Assembly (NCBI GenBank): GCA_036245525.1
Contig: BTPG01000002.1
Location: 169,207,028-169,271,027, forward strand
Origin: Semisulcospira habei
Taxonomy: Eukaryota; Mollusca; Gastropoda; Semisulcospiridae
DNA: 64,000 nt
Reading direction: 5' to 3'
How positions within the stretch are numbered: the stretch's first letter is position 1; every line of letters begins with the position of its first letter. This document shows positions 42,300-52,029 of this stretch, one piece after another. The translations under genes were made by a program, and so were the position numbers. Under the pieces are notes generated by a model. The model was given only the letters and a program-made list of their open reading frames with translations. It was not told the DNA's origin and made no database searches.

Positions 42300-42775
42300 C
42301 TCTGGAGCTGCTTTTGAGCTAGACGGACTGTTCGTAGCAAACCTTCGTGCGAAGGTTCGCTGAACGTGTTGAGCAACCAAGGCGAACCTTTCTCTGATTG
42401 GTCAAAACTTTACCCTTCGCGTGGGATAAGAGACAGTCACGATACAACAAATGGCGGACGGCGTATTCACTCGTGCGAGACAGACCTATTTTATGCCGGT
42501 TTTGAGAGGCGACGCTGTTGTGGGGCGCTACTGCAGGAGACAAAACAACTCGTCAATCGCGAGCGGCATCGGCAGCCATTTGAACACCTTCGACAGTAAG
42601 TACGCCGAATCAAGCACTCGTTAGAAGAGACCATGGCAACTGGTTTGCTAAGTTCGCCTAGGTTCGTTCAACCTTCAGAACAACCAAAGATCGCCGATCT
42701 TCCCGATCTAGGTTGCCGATCAAAGTTCGTTTATTAAGACTGCTAAGACTGCCCTAGTCAACTTTCAAATCCAGC
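42300..42775. promoter_or_regulatory. Possible promoter or first exon, weak
   Basis: ACAAATGGCGGACGGCG (about 42448) is YY1-like. A 78-codon frame (42366-42599) ends at CGACAGTAAGTACG, where ACA|GTAAGT is a possible donor. CTTCGTGCGAAGG is a small palindrome at 42343-42355. No downstream exon is identified. Confidence 0.2.
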
Positions 42776-43136
42776 AGGTGCGATCAGTACCTCGGGAGGG
42801 GGGGCAATTTTTGTTGGGACCTCAACCGACACAAAAGCCCCCGACGCAGACCTTCTAGTGGCGAAAATCAACAACGGGAGGGAGGGGGGGGGGGGGAGAG
42901 ATTAGAGGAAGAAGCCCTGTGTTAGTCAACACTCACGCCATTCGCCAAAATATCAAACAACGGGGGAGAGGGGGAAAGGGGTAGCGTGTGTGTGTTTGAA
43001 AACTCGCCAACAAATTAATCAAATAGGGAGGGAGGTCCATAACTACAAAAAGGGACTTTCTTATAGCAGTTTAAACAATTTTGGGTCTGGAGGGAGGTTC
43101 CGGAACTCCTAGAACCCCCCCCCAGATCCGCCCCTG
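42775..43136. mobile_element. Family P element
   Basis: It has G-run tracts, TTGGGACCTCAACC, CTCACGCCATTCGCCAAAAT and TAGCAGTTTAAACAATTTTGGG, and closes CCCAGATCCGCCCCTG. Confidence 0.6.
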
Positions 43137-43186
43137 CCATGTGAGTATGCTACACATATCACTGATAACCCCACGGTAGTGAAGGG

Positions 43187-43300
43187 GTTAAGGCCGAGAA
43201 GGTGATTAAGGTCATCTCACGACGGTGTTTTGAGAGAGACGGATGGCAAGATTGAACCAAACTTTGGACTGTCTTGCGTCTGTATCTTGACATCTTAACC
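43187..43300 (+). repeat. Direct duplicate block, copy 1
   Basis: GCCGAGAAGGTGATTAAGGT, CATCTCACGACGGTGTTTTG and AGAGAGACGGATGGCAAG recur at 44162-44268, each followed by a family A element. Confidence 0.85.
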
Positions 43301-43430
43301 CATTTAGCCCCGAGTCCATACAGCAGGAGATTGATTGACCATGATAATTCAAGGGTAGTGCCAGATTAGCTTGGCGCCTTCAGGCGCCAAGCTAATCTGG
43401 CACTACCCTTGAATTATCATGGTCAATCTG
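43295..43430. mobile_element. Family A hairpin, right end truncated
   Basis: It opens TTAACCCATTTAGCCCCGAG. Both arms are complete around TTCA, but the sequence after GGTCAATCTGG departs from the family. Confidence 0.8.
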
Positions 43431-43600
43431 GTAACTCCTTGTAAATGAAGAATTTAAGCTTTAATTTAATTTTGCCGTGGAGCAGGCCGATTTAACCCAC
43501 ACATTGCCCGTGGCCATGAATCGTGTGTCGGAACTTGTTGACGTTCAGCGCCAGATTGCAACATCCGCCCAAGAACCGCAACCGCGACTATTAGTTCGGC

Positions 43601-43735
43601 CAGCAAGAGGAGTAGAACCCGTTGAAGCCTCCGCATCTTGCGGTGGGGGGGGGGGGGAGGGGAGGGGGGACTCATGAGGTTCTGTGCCTCTTGCAGTTGG
43701 GGCAGATTTTCGTTCTAGCCAAGCAGTGAAGGCCA
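43601..43735. mobile_element. Family B hairpin with expanded G-run loop
   Basis: CAAGAGGAGTAGAACCCG and CTCATGAGGTTCTGTGCCTC are arms. The inner GC stem is replaced by G runs at 43646-43669. TTCTAGCCAAGCAGTGAAGG is the right end. Confidence 0.65.
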
Positions 43736-43938
43736 TTACAATTTTTATTTATTTTTTTAATCCCGTGATGGTATGAAACATTTAGATGGACTGACCCACA
43801 CGTCTTTCAAAGTCTTTTTTCATAAGCCCGCAGGCACCCATTAGCTCCATCCGCTGTCTGCGTTCGTCATCTGTTGTTTTCAACTTTTCGTGTGGTGTGG
43901 CCCCTGTGTTGTGTCTTCAGAGTGTTACTTAGTAGAGT

Positions 43939-44161
43939 TTAACCGCTTCGCTGCCAGTGAACGAAATCAGTATTATGCTCCTGACGTCTGCTTACATTCA
44001 ACTCCAGAGAGCCCCAGTCCGCCCAAACAAAAATGGACACACAGTGGTGCCAGCAAGAGGCATGGATCCTCATGAGCCCTCGCAATTGCGGAGGCTCATG
44101 AGGATCTGTGTCTCTTGCCGTTGGCTTACGCCTACTTATTCCTCGGTAGTGAAAGCGTTAA
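43939..44161. mobile_element. Family B hairpin MITE, full length, TTAA at both ends
   Basis: It opens TTAACCGCTTCGCTGCCAGTG and closes CTCGGTAGTGAAAGCGTTAA, 223 bp. The core at 44053-44118 has CATGGATCCTCATGAGCCCT mirrored by GGCTCATGAGGATCTGTG. This copy best defines the B ends. Confidence 0.85.
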
Positions 44162-44268
44162 CGCCGAGAAGGTGATTAAGGTCATCTCACGACGGTGTTT
44201 TGAGAGAGACGGATGCAAGATTGAACTAAACTTTGGACTGTCTTGCGTCTGTATTTTGGCATCTTAAC
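44162..44268 (+). repeat. Direct duplicate block, copy 2
   Basis: Same block as 43187 with a few changes (GATGCAAGATTGAACTAAAC). In this copy a family B element ends at TTAA 44158-44161, immediately before it. Confidence 0.85.
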
Positions 44269-44476
44269 CCATGTAGTCCCGAGTCCCTACAGCAGGAGAT
44301 TGATTGACCATGATAATTCAAGGGTAGTGCCAAATTAGCTTGGCGCCTTCAGGCGCCAAGCTAATCTGGCACTACCCTTGAATTATCATGGTTAATCCAC
44401 CTCCTGCAGCTGGTACACAGCCGTTCAGCAACACTTGCAAAATTTGGGAAAAGCACCCGTGGCGCTAAAAGGGTTA
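44264..44476. mobile_element. Family A hairpin MITE, TTAA-bounded
   Basis: It opens TTAACCCATGTAGTCCCGAG and closes GGCGCTAAAAGGGTTAA. The left flank matches that of the copy at 43295, so both lie in a duplicated block. Confidence 0.85.
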
Positions 44477-44623
44477 AGAGGCTTTATCCGTCACCACGCG
44501 AGACAATCGCTACATTTCTTCGATATCTCAATAATTCAAGCAAAAAGTAATACGTCCTTTAATTTTTGTGAGCAGTATATGTCACACCAATGTTGTGAAA
44601 GTGTAGGCCAGTGGGATGGCTAA

Positions 44624-44850
44624 TCTCCGTGGCGCAGTGGTTAAGGCGCCTGCCACCAATGCTAAAGGTGCGAGGTTTGATACCGGGTTCCGGATTCGGA
44701 CTTTTCTCCTCTAGTGTCACCGTTAGTTCGGGCCTACCGTCGGGGGTTCTTTCTCCAGGTACTCCGGTTCTTCCACCCTCACGACTTTGGTATTCTCAAA
44801 TTTCAAATATAAAACAATTTGAGTTTGGTTTTTTTTTAAACCGTCGGTAG
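44624..44850 (+). mobile_element. tRNA-derived SINE, second family
   Basis: CTCCGTGGCGCAGTGGTTAA is an A-box region and GCGAGGTTTGATACCGGG a B-box region, spaced like a tRNA (44624-44693). A unique body of about 150 bp follows and ends near an AT-rich stretch. No matching acceptor stem closes it, so it is not a functional tRNA gene. Confidence 0.65.
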
Positions 44851-45580
44851 CTCGCTTGAGCTTGCCCTTAGCACCACGTGAATGTTCTGTGTTTATGTAC
44901 AGTGTGTGAATGAATGCGCGTGTTTCACGTGAGCGTGTTTGTTAGGCTCAGTTCGCGGCGGCGCTTTGAACCGATATTCAGTTGGGTTATTTATGTATTT
45001 ATATATCCCGTGATTATACCGATTCTGAGGACTTTTAGTAATTCAAGCTGAAAAGTTAATGTACCTTACTATTTGTGAGCAGTATGCGTCACTCTGGCCG
45101 AAGTTGGGTCGACGCCGAGGTTGGAACCCAACAGTTTCTTTGAGTGAACACTCGCACACCCTAAACATAGTGAGTTTGCACCAAGGGCGAGTTTCCACTC
45201 ACCAGGAGGGAGGGGGGGCGGTGGGGGCGGGGGGGGGGGCAACAACAACAAAACAAAAAAAAAAACACTATTTGTTACATCAGCGCTTGCTTGCTTGCTT
45301 GGCGCCTTTGATATTTTTTTCTAATACTGACAGCAGAGAGAGTATTGCCTACGTTTTGTGTGATCCTGTGTACATGTACTTCCCGAGACGAGAATTAACG
45401 AATACTGTCAAGTGTGATTGATGATTATCGCCCTTAACGACTGCTGCGACAAAAGGGAAGAAGTAAATCCACCTCCCTGTGGAAGAGCTTCCCGTCACTA
45501 CACACCGATACGTATCACCAATAAGTAGTTTCACCGGAGACTGATTAGATGCAGTCGATCTATAGCCCTGCACAAACGCG

Positions 45581-45894
45581 GTTGGTTAGTTCGGGGTTTA
45601 ACGTCCACGGCACCGAAGTGATAATGGACGGCCCTGACGGGCGGGTTATGGGGGACAGGGAAATCTATTGCCTATGGAGTAAGACCTGAACACTGATCAA
45701 CTCAGGCGCACTCCAACTCTACCACTTTGATTTACCAGGACCTTTCAACGGACATGCTATTGAACAAGCCCGTCCTTTCCCCCTGGATTGCGAGTCCAGC
45801 TACTGGGGCCGGGACGGGGATTCGAACCCACGACCCGGCGATTCCCTTCGCTCTCCTGTTCCGACGCTTAAACCGCCTGAGCTATTTCGGACTC
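45581..45894 (-). mobile_element. tRNA-headed SINE (family T), copy 2
   Basis: It has the same A-box, B-box and GTGCCGTGGACGTTAAACCC 3' region as copy 1. ACAAACGCGG precedes it (about 45571-45580) and follows it (about 45899-45908). Copy 3 starts right after the second duplicate. Confidence 0.8.
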
Positions 45895-45908
45895 GGTAAC
45901 AAACGCGG

Positions 45909-46220
45909 TAGTTAGTTAGTTCGTTCGGGTTTCACGTCCACAGCACCGAGGTGATCATGGACGGCCCTGACGGGCGGGTGATGGGGGACAGGGAAATCTA
46001 TTGCCTATGGAGTACGACCTGAACACTGATCAACTCAGGCGCACTCCAACTGTGCCACTCAGGACCTTTCAACGGAAATGCTATTGAACAAATCCGTTTC
46101 AGTTTCCACCCTGGATTGTGAGTCCAGCTACCGGGACCGGGACGGGATTCGAACCCACGACCCGGCGATTCCCTTCGCTCTCCTGCTCCGACGTTTAACC
46201 GCCTGAGCTATTTCGGACTC
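45909..46220 (-). mobile_element. tRNA-headed SINE (family T), copy 3, in tandem with copy 2
   Basis: It has the same structure as copy 2 with small deletions, including the loss of CTTTGATTTACC. A third AAACGCGGTA follows it (46222-46231), so two SINEs are separated and bounded by three copies of one target site. Confidence 0.8.
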
Positions 46221-46280
46221 TAAAACGCGGTAAGGATCACACGGACTTAAATACCCCGTGGATTCATCTAGCTTGCTCTA

Positions 46281-46322
46281 TCTGTAAGAGGTTTATATTC
46301 TCAGTGAGTCCCTGCGGTTAGC
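46281..46322. mobile_element. Family B remnant
   Basis: TAAGAGGTTTATATTCTCAG and TGAGTCCCTGCGGTTAG keep only the left arm. Confidence 0.35.
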
Positions 46323-46646
46323 CTCTGGTCTCCCTACAGAGTTGTCTAACTTACCTCACGTGTGAAAACGTTAATTCACGTGACATTAATGATTGGCCAG
46401 AATGCCAGAGGGTGATACCGTGCTGTTTTTAACAATAAACAAAACAGGTCACTTCCCCTGGAGCCGTGCGAGAGCGAATAATATTTACAGGCAACGTTTG
46501 ATATAAACCGTGATACACGATATTTTGACGAAAAATGTCAAGCGGGGAAAGCAGAACGGCTAAAAGTAGTTCCGAACGGCTGAGGAAACTGCCCGGGATG
46601 AACCCATGACGGTGGAGGGTATTCAATGAGGTAAAATTTTACCAAA

Positions 46647-46650
<4 letters not shown>

Positions 46651-46731
<81 letters not shown>
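46651..46731. repeat. (GT)n microsatellite
   Basis: Pure GT for 81 bases. Confidence 0.92.
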
Positions 46732-46732
<1 letters not shown>

Positions 46733-46936
46733 GATATTCGTTGTCATTGTGATTTTATTTCATACGTTCACACATAAATAATTTTATAGACAAGTCAGGT
46801 TTTTTGGGTTTTTTATTTTTTCTAATTAAAAACATCCCCGTATTGACTTTCGGCTTTATATGAAAGGTCAACTTCCACCGACGTCATTTGTCGGCGATGA
46901 ACTGAGAAAGGGCACGGCTATTTCGAAGCGAACAAT

Positions 46937-47632
46937 ATAAGTTATTGTTAGCCGGGGTTTGCTACACGGACCCTTGTAGGCCTGAGGCCGAAGGCCTGAG
47001 GGTTACAATGGTTCCTTTGACCTCCCGAAGGCCTACAAGGGTCCGTGCAGCAAGCCCCTGCTACCAATAACGTATTTGTTTTCATTCCTCCTTCATTTTT
47101 GTAAAAGGAATCAAGCTGTAATCGTCTGACCTGGATCGCACCAGACAAGACTGACGTCAAAACCCAATAAACATGTGACGTAATAGAAGAAGGCAGTCAA
47201 CAGTTAGCTCATCTTTAGCTAACTGTTGACTGCCTTTTATTCTGATCCCAGAGGAAGTGAATGTAAGCTGTTGGGAAGAGATGGGGTGGTTTAAAGTAGT
47301 GTATAATCGTGCGTGTGTCTGAGAGAGAGGGTGTGCTGTTGTCGTGCATGCGCAGTGAGTCCAGTGTTTTCCTGGAAAACAGCGCTATACAAGAACTATG
47401 TATTATTATTATTATTAAGATCTTGATCATGACGCTGCCGTCTGCATTGTTTCGAACAACACTTTGTAACGTTGTACTTTAAAACGTTTCGGTACTCTTT
47501 TATGAAAACGCGTCACAAAGAGGATACAATATGTCCGGCGCCATTAGTCGCTACAAGGGTTTCTACAGCGATGTCACATGGTACAGTTTGCGCTAAAGAG
47601 ATTGGTCGTGTGACGTAGTAATGAAAACAAAG
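46937..47632. mobile_element. Element D copy 2, with LINE tail inserted
   Basis: The same hairpin with part of the left arm missing (46937-47075), then TTTGTTTTCATTCCTCC ... AATGAAAACAAAG. It includes GTTTCGAACAACACTTTGTA and GCGTCACAAAGAGG as in copy 1. An L2 tail is inserted at 47178-47418. Confidence 0.75.
47178..47418 (+). mobile_element. L2-type LINE tail inserted in D element copy 2
   Basis: It ends in AACAGCGCTATACAAGAACT and (ATT)n at 47401-47417. The D copy at 8346-8880 lacks this stretch: its matching sequence runs directly from GACGTAAT to CATGACGTTGCC. That shows the fragment is a later insertion. Confidence 0.65.
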
Positions 47633-47793
47633 TAGGCTATACATGCCTCTTGCTCGCAAGGAGTTGCCTTGTTGGCGGCATGCACAGTTTGAAGTGCTGG
47701 GATCCGACTGCTACAGTAAGACTGCTACGAGGGCGCATATCGCAGTGATTGGGGCGATCAGCTCAGCAGGAGTCAAGTCAAAAGGTTAGTGCG

Positions 47794-48459
47794 GCTGAGT
47801 TGGTATACCTCGCCCTGTACCTGGGTTAAACGCACCAGCGGCGCCATTGTTGCTATTTTTGTACCAGACCGGTCGCTCGGACCGGCCATGTGCTCCAGAA
47901 CTGCGCGCGCAGGTAGGCTTCTGCACTTGTAGTGTTGTCTCGTACATTCACGCGGAAGATTGTAATCGCAGTCAAAAAACGGTTCGTTTCCGGTTTTACT
48001 TTTAGCGCCTTTTACCTCCCCTAACAAGCCAGTTTTGTGGAGAAATGGCGGAGGCTTGTGTCATGACCCACGCCCCTGAATCAAGTCTATTGTACTTGTA
48101 GTGCGCTCATCTCTCGAACTTCAACTATGACTGAAGGTGCTTTCTGCCTCAAACGACACAGATGTCGCAAAATCACCACCATTGAGGAAAACAGCTATTT
48201 TTCAAATCTGCCAAATCGTGTAATGTTTCGTGGTGCCAGCATAAGGATGCATTATTGCCGGATTACATTTGGGAAAGGATTTATTATTTATTCATCTTAT
48301 ATTGCGGCAATCAAACGACGGTCACGTGATTCTTTCTCCGAGATTGCTCTAAACCGCTCTGGTGCACATGACCGGTCCGAGCGACTACTTTCTGGTGCGA
48401 AAATAGCAACAATGGCGCCGCTCGCACCCTAGGCACAGGGCGAGGAATACTAACTCAGC
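47794..48459. mobile_element. Element M copy 2, Mutator-like, with perfect 9-bp target duplication
   Basis: It runs from GCTGAGTTGGTATACCTCG to CGAGGAATACTAACTCAGC. The terminal inverted repeats extend about 80 bp with gaps (GGCGCCATTGTTGCTATTTT on one side, its complement near 48403-48423). GTTAGTGCG flanks both ends (47785-47793 and 48460-48468). A 9-bp duplication with long TIRs is typical of Mutator-like elements. The 666-bp body has no transposase. Confidence 0.88.
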
Positions 48460-48530
48460 GTTAGTGCGTTTGGCTGTAACCACTACCCGGATTGTGACGA
48501 CTCAGTCCAGCACACCTGGGATCACTGTAG

Positions 48531-48588
48531 CCACAGTGCGCAAAGGCCATCAGCCCGCGTCGGCCTGATGCTCTTTTGCGCATTGGGG
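48531..48588. mobile_element. Family C hairpin, inner part deleted
   Basis: CAGTGCGCAAAGGCCATCAG and CCCGCGTCGGCC meet TGATGCTCTTTTGCGCATTG. The GGCCCGCGCAC centre is lost. Confidence 0.55.
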
Positions 48589-49130
48589 CATCTGCCCCCA
48601 TCGAACGCCGATGTCAATTGCTCGTATTAGGAAATTGTTAGGGGACTTGCAATCCAACGACAGATTCCCTTTTTATGCCAAAGGGGTATAAATCCAAATG
48701 ACCTCACGAAGCAGTTGGCATGGGCTGATTCATCAGGGTCTGTTCCAAGAAACAGTTCAGTTTACAACTGGCTTCTGCACGCGCAGGAAGTCCCTGGAGG
48801 TTCAGTCGACACAATACGACTGTAGTGCAAATCCCCTGATAACGGTTTCTCGATTTTACGGCAAGGGCTTTCATAACATCTCACAACAATAGCTTCAATT
48901 ACAACGACCACACACATAATATACACGCACGCACACATACACTCGCACATACACACACACTCGCGCACACGCTAATCCGCATGATTTGGTATTTGGTATT
49001 GCTGGCTGTCTCACAGTATATCAACCGTGTATTTCGATTGAGAATTTTTTGGACACAGTTTTGATGCATCAGGGGTTGTGGGGGGGGGGGGGGGGAGGGA
49101 AGTGAATTGTTTGTACGACACCTAAGTGCG

Positions 49131-49336
49131 TTAACCCATTCAGCCCTGACGCACTTCAGCAGGAGATGGGTTGACCATGATAATTCAAGGGCAGTGCCAG
49201 ATTAGATTGGCGCCTGTCGGCGCCAAGCTAATCTGGCACTACCCTTGAATTATCATGGTCGATCCATCTCCCGCAACAGGTGCATAGGTCGTTAGATGAC
49301 GCCTCTAAAGTTGGGAAATACGTGCGAATGAGTTAA
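49131..49336. mobile_element. Family A hairpin MITE, TTAA-bounded
   Basis: It opens TTAACCCATTCAGCCCTG and closes GCGAATGAGTTAA. The arms pair around TGTC. The inner outer-flank reads GATGACGCCTCTAAAGTTGG, as in the copy at 6166. Confidence 0.85.
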
Positions 49337-49669
49337 GGGAATGAAAAGCTTTCTTGCTGGTGCAAAAAGGCGAGAGCTCTCCTTTTAAACACGAAAAGAA
49401 AAATGCTATCATATGTTATTCAGAAGACAAAATAAAATGTACGACGTGTCCGCACCACCTTTCTTTTTTTGTGTGTGGAGCTATTCAAGATCCAAAAGGT
49501 CGTTCATTTCTTCTTTTTTTCTGAAAGGCATAACTATCTTCTTCTCCCTTTTTTCACGCAACACCAGCGGCAAATTTATGTGTCTTTCGTTCTCCTTTAT
49601 CAGTTGTGTCTGCTTTTGCACGGCTTGTCGGATTGCATTTCAGTGTTATTTCAGGCTGATTTTGATTAG

Positions 49670-49745
49670 AGATAAGACAAGATAGAACTTTATTGCCATA
49701 TGTAAAAATACGTTAGGAAATCATCTCGCTGCTGCGCAACTTAAA
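49670..49745 (-). mobile_element. Retroelement 3' tail (GATAAGACAAGATAG)
   Basis: GATAAGACAAGATAGAACTTTATTGCC is followed by a short conserved-looking segment. On the - strand it has CAATAAAG before a purine-rich tail, which suggests a LINE 3' end. Confidence 0.4.
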
Positions 49746-49790
49746 AAGAAGAACATAAAACACATCAAAATATAATTAAGCTGCTCACGT

Positions 49791-49791
<1 letters not shown>

Positions 49792-49861
<70 letters not shown>
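49792..49861. repeat. (AC)n microsatellite
   Basis: Pure AC for about 68 bases, between a retroelement tail and a 5S SINE tail fragment. A looser AC tract lies at 48905-48970. Confidence 0.9.
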
Positions 49862-49862
<1 letters not shown>

Positions 49863-49888
49863 ACACACACACATTCACATACACCCGC

Positions 49889-49946
49889 CTGCCGTGAGAT
49901 GGCCATGGTTGCCTGCTCGGCGTTAAACCCAAATAACTAACTAACA
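49889..49946 (+). mobile_element. Fragment of the 5S SINE-type tail
   Basis: GCCGTGAGATGGCCATGGTT, GCCTGCTCGGCGTTAAACCC and AAATAACTAACTAAC closely match the 3' part of the SINE at 3510. It follows an (AC)n tract, with no 5S head. Confidence 0.65.
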
Positions 49947-50498
49947 TACACCCGCATACGTTAATAACTATTGTGGTCTAAACGTAAATGCAATAAATTC
50001 AAATTTTCACAGTGACACAAATCACAGAAGACATATCACAACATAAAACACCTCACTTTCATCACAGATGAAAATGTAATATTATGCTGATAGCTGGACA
50101 ATACTGAGAGAAACAAATTTTATCATCTGAACAATGTCTGTTATGAGCGGTTCGGTTCGGTTCTCTCCTGTTCGCTTCTGTTTTTAAACGTGCTTTGCAC
50201 ACTCACTTCCAATCAGCGTGACTTCACAGTTCGCCATATAAACATAATACTGCTGATAACACGTAAACGTCAAACATTTTTCTCTTTTTCCATACATTTG
50301 CTAACTGAACATCTATTGTCGGTGTCGCTATTCGCTACTGATGCTGCTGATTCTATGACACTGTCTTAGATAAGTATGATATTACTGCTATGCACCCATT
50401 TATTTCCCTTGCTGCCGGTTTGAATCGGTGACAGTTACACATTCTCCATTGCAATTTTTTTTTCTCCTTTCAATAATTCACCTGTTGTGTTTTTTTCC

Positions 50499-50499
<1 letters not shown>

Positions 50500-50546
<47 letters not shown>
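50500..50546. repeat. (ATT)n microsatellite
   Basis: Fifteen ATT units. No L2 terminal stem precedes it, so it need not be a LINE tail. Confidence 0.85.
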
Positions 50547-50823
50547 TGCATGCTGTGTTTCTTTTCCTGTTATGTTCTGTTTTGTTTACAGGACAGCTGG
50601 TAAGACAGGCACTGAGTTGCCTAATAGCTTTATCCTGAATAAAAAAAAAATTTAAAAAAAGATTCTTCTTCATCATCATCATCATCTCTTCTGGACTGTG
50701 TTGCTCTGTTCTGTTGGCTTCAGATGGGTATCTCTCCGCTCGAAATGGCCCTTACGCGCTCCATCCCCAGCCGTCGGAGTGCCATTCGATATCGTGCGTA
50801 ATGACTGGCTTCCGAACATTATA

Positions 50824-51042
50824 TTAACACCTTTATTGCCGAGAGAAAAAAAAGCACACGATCCAGCTGCAAGAGACATAGATCCTCATGAGCCCCCGCG
50901 GTCGCGGGGGCTCATGGGGATCTATGCCACTTGCTGGAACCACTTTGTACTCCTACTCCTCGGGCGGCTGGGGCGCTTTGGCGTTGAATGAACACAAGAT
51001 TTCAGAGACACAATAAGCGTCCTCTGGCTGTGAAGGGGTTCA
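50824..51042. mobile_element. Family B hairpin MITE
   Basis: It opens TTAACACCTTTATTGCCGAG and closes TGGCTGTGAAGGGGTTCA. The core at 50869-50932 pairs around GGTC with three mismatches. Confidence 0.82.
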
Positions 51043-51139
51043 ACCTTTTTGATTTTCTCGATTTATTTTGTTAAAACTCCAGGATGCCGTCTGGGATTCC
51101 CATGTATTGGCTACACTCTGCGGGAGTTAATCTTTGCAA

Positions 51140-51225
51140 TTAACTCACTCAGCCCGACGAACGTATTTCCCAAATTTGGAGGCGTCATCTAATGATTATG
51201 CACCTGTTGCAAGATTGATTGCTTG
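51140..51225. mobile_element. Family A end fragment
   Basis: TTAACTCACTCAGCCCGACG, TTCCCAAATTTGGAGGCG and CATCTAATGATTATGCACC match the A terminal region in reverse. No hairpin arms remain. Confidence 0.55.
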
Positions 51226-51304
51226 TGCATTGATTAACGTCCCGACAGCAACAAGACTTTCTCAGGACATGCCTGCACTGCTGGTGAAAAACAACAACAC
51301 CTAA

Positions 51305-51602
51305 ACAGAACATTGAATTATGTCGCCAGCCGGTCCAATACGTTAAATAAACCTACGACATGGGGCCTAAATAAAACCAAGACCATTTAGCAACACACAT
51401 CCAATATCAAGAGCTACGGGCAGCGCAGACAGTAGGGAGGGTTTAAAAAAGGAAAATACAGGTGAAAGGAACAATGTTAGACAGAAACACATGCCCCAGA
51501 ATAAAGGGGGAAACCCACCCTGTGGGGCTGACCGGGGTGACCCTGGGAACTAAAAAGCAGTTAACTCCACCCAAGTCCCCCAGGGCAGACCCGGGTGGGG
51601 GT
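51305..51602. repeat. Repeat G copy 2, uninterrupted
   Basis: This is the reverse complement of 25811-26530 minus the F insertion, about 298 bp, including CCCTGTGGGGCTGACCGGGG and GCCCCAGAATAAAGG. No ORF or recognisable ends were found, so its class is unknown. Confidence 0.75.
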
Positions 51603-52029
51603 ATCTGTTGCAAGAGTTGGATTGTGATGAAGCTCTATGCCCATGCATAGAGTTCACACAGGGTTTTTTGTCTGGTACGGTCTTGTCAGCGGTTTGTCTT
51701 GTGACAAATATTCCGTGTATGCTCGAGGTTAGATGCAATCATAAGGAAAGCGTTTTGCACTGAGTTTTAGGCGGGAGTTCAGTCTAACCAGAGCTCAAGG
51801 ATAGTTAGTACGGGCTATTCTGTCAATGAGGACGGACGTATGTTGGATATGCTAGCCGTATTCCAAGACTCTGAGACCTAGATTTCAGGTATGTTTTTAT
51901 ATGTATTATCGACAGCTACTGAATTAAAGGTAGTAGTAGTGGTGTGAGGACAAAATAGGCTGTGAGGCCTTTGTAAATGTCCTTTCTTTCTTTATTTTCT
52001 TTATGGGTCTGCTATTCATGCAATTTCCC

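Noticed and set aside
44624..44693. Functional tRNA gene
   Set aside because: A-box and B-box are present, but no closing acceptor stem is seen and a SINE body follows. The same applies to the T family copies.
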